From the NCBI GenBank assembly GCA_035252155.1, contig DATFDL010000749.1, positions 1 to 27,102 on the forward strand: a stretch of 27,102 bases of DNA, read 5' to 3'. The notes under the pieces are model-generated. The model did not search any database, was not told where the DNA came from, and worked only from the letters and a program-made list of their open reading frames with translations. Source of the DNA: JAICLL01 sp035252155 (GTDB taxonomy: Bacteria > Planctomycetota > Planctomycetia > Pirellulales > JAICIG01). This document shows, piece after piece, positions 24,164 through 27,102 of the stretch. Position numbers and translations under genes: made by a program. Numbering within the stretch: position 1 is the first letter of the stretch; every line of letters starts with the position of its first letter.

Positions 24164-24661
24164 TCAGCTCGCCCTTTCGATCTGGCGGATTTGATCGCGC
24201 AGTTGAGAGGCCCGCTCGTAGTTCTCACGCCCAATGGCGTCTTTCATCTCGCGCCGCAGCCGGATCAACTGGGTTTGCTCGTCGGTGCCGGTCGACAAGC
24301 GGCGCGGACGCTTGCCGGCGTGCGTGCTTTCGCCGTGGATATTCATGATCAACGGGTCGAGCTCTCGTTGAAAGCAAACGTAGTCGTGCGGGCAGCCCAG
24401 CCGGCCCTGATTGCGAAACTCAAAAAAAGTGATGCCGCAGATCGGGCAGGCCTGCTGGTCGAGCCGGGCCAGTTCTTCGGCCGTGCCGCCCACCAATTGC
24501 TGGGCCAACGCGCCGGCCAGGTTGCCGGTTTGCTGCTCGCTGTCCGACTCGGTCAGATATTGACGAGCGTGGTCCTCGCAAAGGTGCAGCTCTTGAGGCT
24601 TGCCGCCGGTCAGTTCGGTGATATGGAACGTGGCCGACTTTTCACAGCGTTGGCACTTCAT
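24164..24661 (-). CDS. mcsA: McsA, zinc-binding activator of McsB (UVR domain)
   Basis: This 165-residue protein has two zinc sites: 'CQRC' (C3, C6) with C28/H31, and 'CPIC' (C72, C75) with C90 and C96. A UVR domain follows (129-163, 'LRREMKDAIGRENYERASQLRDQI'-type, core 'ENYERASQLRDQI'). In Bacillus McsA activates McsB and binds metals. The ATG at 24661 was chosen because it places the first CxxC at residue 3, as in the family, and lies about 45 nt below a good promoter. The frame remains open for over 1.7 kb upstream, but that is the antisense of trpE. mcsB follows after 3 bp, so the two are co-translated. Confidence 0.95.
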   Translation of the reverse strand: MKCQRCEKSATFHITELTGGKPQELHLCEDHARQYLTESDSEQQTGNLAGALAQQLVGGTAEELARLDQQACPICGITFFEFRNQGRLGCPHDYVCFQRELDPLIMNIHGESTHAGKRPRRLSTGTDEQTQLIRLRREMKDAIGRENYERASQLRDQIRQIERAS

Positions 24662-24713
24662 CGTAATCGTTTCGCCGGGTCGGCCGACTTGGCAGAGAGA
24701 ATTTGCTGCGGGA

Positions 24714-24741
24714 ATTCTATCAGTGCCCCCCGGAGTGTCAA
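24714..24741 (-). promoter_or_regulatory. Sigma70-like promoter for mcsA-mcsB
   Basis: On the minus strand a perfect TTGACA (24741-24736) is followed after 16 nt by TAGAAT (24719-24714). The predicted start of transcription is near 24707, about 45 nt before the mcsA ATG. No CtsR-like direct repeat was recognised around it. Confidence 0.65.
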
Positions 24742-24865
24742 CCCGAGAGATCGCGCCCGGCCGCATCGTAAACCGCGTGTGGCTAGGCGGATAGGTCTGC
24801 GCCGGCCCGTCCGAGTCGAGTTGCCGCCGACCGACCGCCTTGATAAGCTTTTGGAACACTCCCGC

Positions 24866-26401
24866 ATGAAACATTACCCCGACTTCGATGCCTTTCGCCG
24901 CCTGGCTCGCGGCGTGCAGTTGGCGCCGGTCTATCGGCAGTTGGCCGGCGACACGCTGACGCCCGTCACGGCCTTCCGCAAGCTCGATTCGGGGCGGTGC
25001 GGCTGCCTGTTCGAGAGCGTCATCGGCGGCGAAAAAGTCGGGCGTTACAGCTTTTTGGCCGGCGATCCCTTCCTGCTTATCGAGGCTTGGGGACGGCAAG
25101 TGACCGTCACCAACTTGCTGGCTGGTGACCAAGCCGGCGATGTCCACGTCGAAAAGTTCGAGTCGGCAGATCCGCTCAACGAGCTGAAGCGGTGGATCGG
25201 CCGCTGGCAGGCCGCCAAACTGCCGGAACTGCCGCCGTTTTGTGGCGGCGCGGTGGGCTATGCCGGATACGACACCGTGCGTTATGCGGAGCACCTGCCG
25301 GACGCGCCGCACGACGATCGCGGCTTGCCCGACCTGGCGTTTGCGCTGTTTGACCACATGGTGGTCTTCGACAACGTGCGCAAAACGATGCTGGTGGTGG
25401 CAATGGCTCGCGTCAGCGGCGACGACTCGGCCCTGGCCGAGGAATATGCCGACGCTTGCCGGCGGGTCGATGCGCTGGTCGAGCGGCTGATGTCCGCCGA
25501 CGAAGAACAACGGCCGGCCGATATCGAGCTGCAAGGCGAGCCGCGGCTGACCTTCGAGTCGAATTTTAGGCGGGCCAATTTCGAGCAGGCCGTCGAAAAA
25601 TGCCTGGAGTACATCCGGGCGGGCGACATCTTTCAAGTGGTGCTCAGCCAGCGGCTGCGGACGCGCATCGCGGCCCCCGCCTTCGAGCTCTATCGGACGC
25701 TGCGGGTGGTAAACCCCAGCCCGTTCATGTTCTATCTTCGTTTGCCGCAAACCACGCTGGTGGGCAGCTCGCCCGAGATTTTGGTGCGCGTGGTCGAAGG
25801 GCGCGTGACGGTGCGCCCCTTGGCGGGCACGCGGCCGCGCGGTAAGACCGAAGACGAAGACCGCCGATTGGCCGCAGAGCTGCTGGCCGACCCCAAGGAA
25901 CGGGCCGAGCACGTCATGCTCGTCGACCTGGGACGCAATGACGTGGGGCGGGTTGCGCGGTATGGTTCGGTGGCTCTGACCGACGTAATGACCATCGAGC
26001 GCTACAGCCATGTCATGCACATCACCTCGAATGTCTGTGGACAACTCGCCGAGGGCCGCGACGCTTTCGACGCTTTGCGGGCGTGCTTGCCAGCCGGCAC
26101 CGTGTCGGGGGCGCCCAAAGTGAGGGCGATGCAGATCATCGATGAATTGGAGCCGCATCGCCGCGGCCCTTACGCCGGCGCGGTGGGATATATTGACTTT
26201 TGCGGCAATATGGACACTTGCATCGCGTTGCGGACGATCGTGGTACAAGGCGACCAGGCATTTTTGCAGGTGGGCGCCGGCATCGTGGCCGACAGCGTTC
26301 CTGCCTTGGAGTATCAAGAAACGTTGAACAAGGCCCGCGGCTTGCTCAAGGCGATCGAAATCACCGAACGGCGCTGTGCCGAGCAAGCAAATCAGCCATA
26401 A
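24866..26401 (+). CDS. trpE: Anthranilate synthase component I
   Basis: This 511-residue enzyme makes anthranilate from chorismate with TrpG, the first step of tryptophan synthesis. The N-terminal domain has the feedback-inhibition segment 'LFESVIGGEKVGRYSF' (48-63). The catalytic domain has 'AGDIFQVVLSQR' (252-263), 'NPSPFMFYL' (283-291), 'SSPEILVRV' (301-309), 'RPLAGTRPRG' (317-326), 'DLGRNDVGRV' (354-363), 'LPAGTVSGAPKVRAM' (408-422) and 'GYIDFCGNMD' (441-450). The ATG at 24866 gives normal length; the longer open frame back to 24191 is antisense to mcsA. No Shine-Dalgarno. No trpG follows; aminodeoxychorismate synthase PabB is less likely given the full N-terminal domain. Confidence 0.95.
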   Translation: MKHYPDFDAFRRLARGVQLAPVYRQLAGDTLTPVTAFRKLDSGRCGCLFESVIGGEKVGRYSFLAGDPFLLIEAWGRQVTVTNLLAGDQAGDVHVEKFESADPLNELKRWIGRWQAAKLPELPPFCGGAVGYAGYDTVRYAEHLPDAPHDDRGLPDLAFALFDHMVVFDNVRKTMLVVAMARVSGDDSALAEEYADACRRVDALVERLMSADEEQRPADIELQGEPRLTFESNFRRANFEQAVEKCLEYIRAGDIFQVVLSQRLRTRIAAPAFELYRTLRVVNPSPFMFYLRLPQTTLVGSSPEILVRVVEGRVTVRPLAGTRPRGKTEDEDRRLAAELLADPKERAEHVMLVDLGRNDVGRVARYGSVALTDVMTIERYSHVMHITSNVCGQLAEGRDAFDALRACLPAGTVSGAPKVRAMQIIDELEPHRRGPYAGAVGYIDFCGNMDTCIALRTIVVQGDQAFLQVGAGIVADSVPALEYQETLNKARGLLKAIEITERRCAEQANQP

Positions 26402-26405
26402 TCAC

Positions 26406-26506
26406 GGAGCGGACGAAAATCAACTTCGGCAGTTTTTTTCGGCCCTCACCTAGCCTCTCCCGGAGGGAGAGGAATAAGTACGACGAAGTTATTTTTCGTC
26501 CGCTCC
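26406..26506. repeat. Nested double palindrome between trpE and the FKBP gene
   Basis: Outer arms of 23 bp (26406-26428, starting GGAGCGGACGAAAA, and 26484-26506) pair with two mismatches. Inside them CCTCTCCC (26454-26461) pairs with GGGAGAGG (26465-26472) around a 3-nt loop. The outer left arm starts 5 nt after the trpE stop, and a T-run (26432-26438) follows it. It could terminate trpE, attenuate the next gene or be a small repeat element. Confidence 0.75.
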
Positions 26507-26543
26507 TAAACTGGGCATATTTTCCAAACGCGAAAGGATAACC

Positions 26544-27102
26544 ATGAGGCTCTCATTCTTCTTAGGTCTGTTTGTGGTGCTGGCGGCGACAGCCACGTTC
26601 GCCGCGCAGGCGGGCAAGAAACCGACAGGGGCGCAGCCCGCCGCTCGTCGACCTGCCGCTGATGCTGCCGATGAGGATACCGCCGACGCTGATACCGACA
26701 CCGACGATGAAGCGGCAAAAAAATCGGATGAAGATGATGCCGACGATGCAAACGCCGGCAAGTCGAAACCAAAGTCCGCTTCAGGCAAGCCCGGCAAAAA
26801 GCCGCTGGGTCTAAAGCTGGCCGGCGACGACGAAGCCGAGTTGGCCGAACTGGAGGAAAAGTTCAGCTACATGCAGGGATACGGCATGGGAAAAGAGCTT
26901 GCCATGCGACTGCAACAAATGCAGCAAATGGATGTGAAGTTCAACCGTAAGGCGTTCGATAAGGCCCTGACCGATGCGCTCGAAAGTAAAACGCCTGAGA
27001 TGACCGAGGAAGAGATGCAGGTGGTGATCGAATCGATTCAAAAGCGCATGCAGCAGGCACATGCCGCCGCCGCCACCGAGAACAAGAAGGCGGAAGAAAA
27101 GT
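26544..27102 (+). CDS. Exported FKBP-type peptidyl-prolyl isomerase, N-terminal part (3' truncated)
   Basis: The frame runs from the ATG at 26544 off the right edge, so only about 186 residues are seen. AAAGGA at 26533-26538 supports the start. Residues 1-23 are a signal peptide (hydrophobic 'FFLGLFVVLAATATFAAQA'). Residues 38-68 are a very Asp-rich linker and 70-90 a Lys/Gly/Ser linker. Residues 100-170 match the helical FKBP_N dimerisation domain of the Mip/FkpA group ('KFSYMQGYGMGKELA', 'FNRKAFDKALTDAL', 'MTEEEMQVVIESIQKRMQ'). The catalytic FKBP domain would lie beyond the window. Such proteins fold secreted clients in the periplasm. The acid/base low-complexity linker is longer than in Mip. 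Confidence 0.87.
   Translation, partial: MRLSFFLGLFVVLAATATFAAQAGKKPTGAQPAARRPAADAADEDTADADTDTDDEAAKKSDEDDADDANAGKSKPKSASGKPGKKPLGLKLAGDDEAELAELEEKFSYMQGYGMGKELAMRLQQMQQMDVKFNRKAFDKALTDALESKTPEMTEEEMQVVIESIQKRMQQAHAAAATENKKAEEK

Noticed and set aside
24191..24865. Open plus-strand frame that would extend TrpE at its N-terminus
   Set aside because: It runs antisense through mcsA and across the mcsA promoter. TrpE has its normal length from the ATG at 24866.
24742..24865. Tryptophan attenuator leader for trpE
   Set aside because: A short frame ending near 24794 contains a single Trp codon, and no terminator/antiterminator pair was seen.
24662..26386. Open minus-strand frame that would extend McsA to 740 residues
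   Set aside because: It is antisense to the whole of trpE, has no family resemblance, and McsA proteins begin at the CxxC that follows the ATG at 24661.

Overview
The window looks like a piece of a high-GC planctomycete chromosome, probably from the Pirellulales or a neighbouring group. The evidence is a DUF1553 (PSD1) gene followed by a Tat-exported DUF1501 gene, a seven-bladed WD40 protein, a MORN-type secreted protein, a YfbK-like von Willebrand lipoprotein, and gaps filled with small palindromic repeats. Many starts are GTG or lack a Shine-Dalgarno. No transposase, integrase, tRNA, rRNA or CRISPR array was recognised. The assignment rests on protein families only; there is no rRNA to confirm it.

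Layout. 1-3333: 3' end of a DUF1553 gene, a repeat-rich gap, then the DUF1501 gene. 3337-4371: two small unknown genes that converge. 4372-5471: about 1.1 kb with no convincing gene, ending in two hairpin repeats. 5472-8984 (minus): one 1170-residue protein joining a fatty acyl-AMP ligase, an acyl carrier protein and a PLP-dependent alpha-oxoamine synthase, so a complete small lipid assembly line. 9395-12172: WD40 propeller, menC (menaquinone), and a four-helix membrane protein. 12315-14745 (minus): an ANTAR response regulator followed by a soluble hybrid histidine kinase. 14912-16564: a secreted protein of a conserved unknown family and a second unknown. 16642-17895 (minus): secreted MORN-repeat protein with a clear intrinsic terminator. 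18137-21083: HEAT-repeat protein overlapping thiO, a membrane protein, and coaD. 21302-22918: VWA lipoprotein. 23093-24661 (minus): mcsA-mcsB, the protein-arginine phosphorylation pair, behind a good sigma70-type promoter. 24866-26401: trpE. 26544-end: 5' part of an exported FKBP-type prolyl isomerase.

Most genes are housekeeping (menaquinone, thiamine, CoA, tryptophan) or typical planctomycete paralogues. The parts most worth attention are the FAAL-ACP-oxoamine synthase fusion, the ANTAR/hybrid-kinase pair, and the repeats. At least eight families of short palindromic or tandem repeats occur in the gaps, mostly at gene 3' ends. Several recur within the window and occur together as composites. 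One has a copy inside the histidine kinase reading frame, where it encodes an interdomain linker. The WD40 gene starts 4 nt after one repeat, and its stop codon lies inside another.
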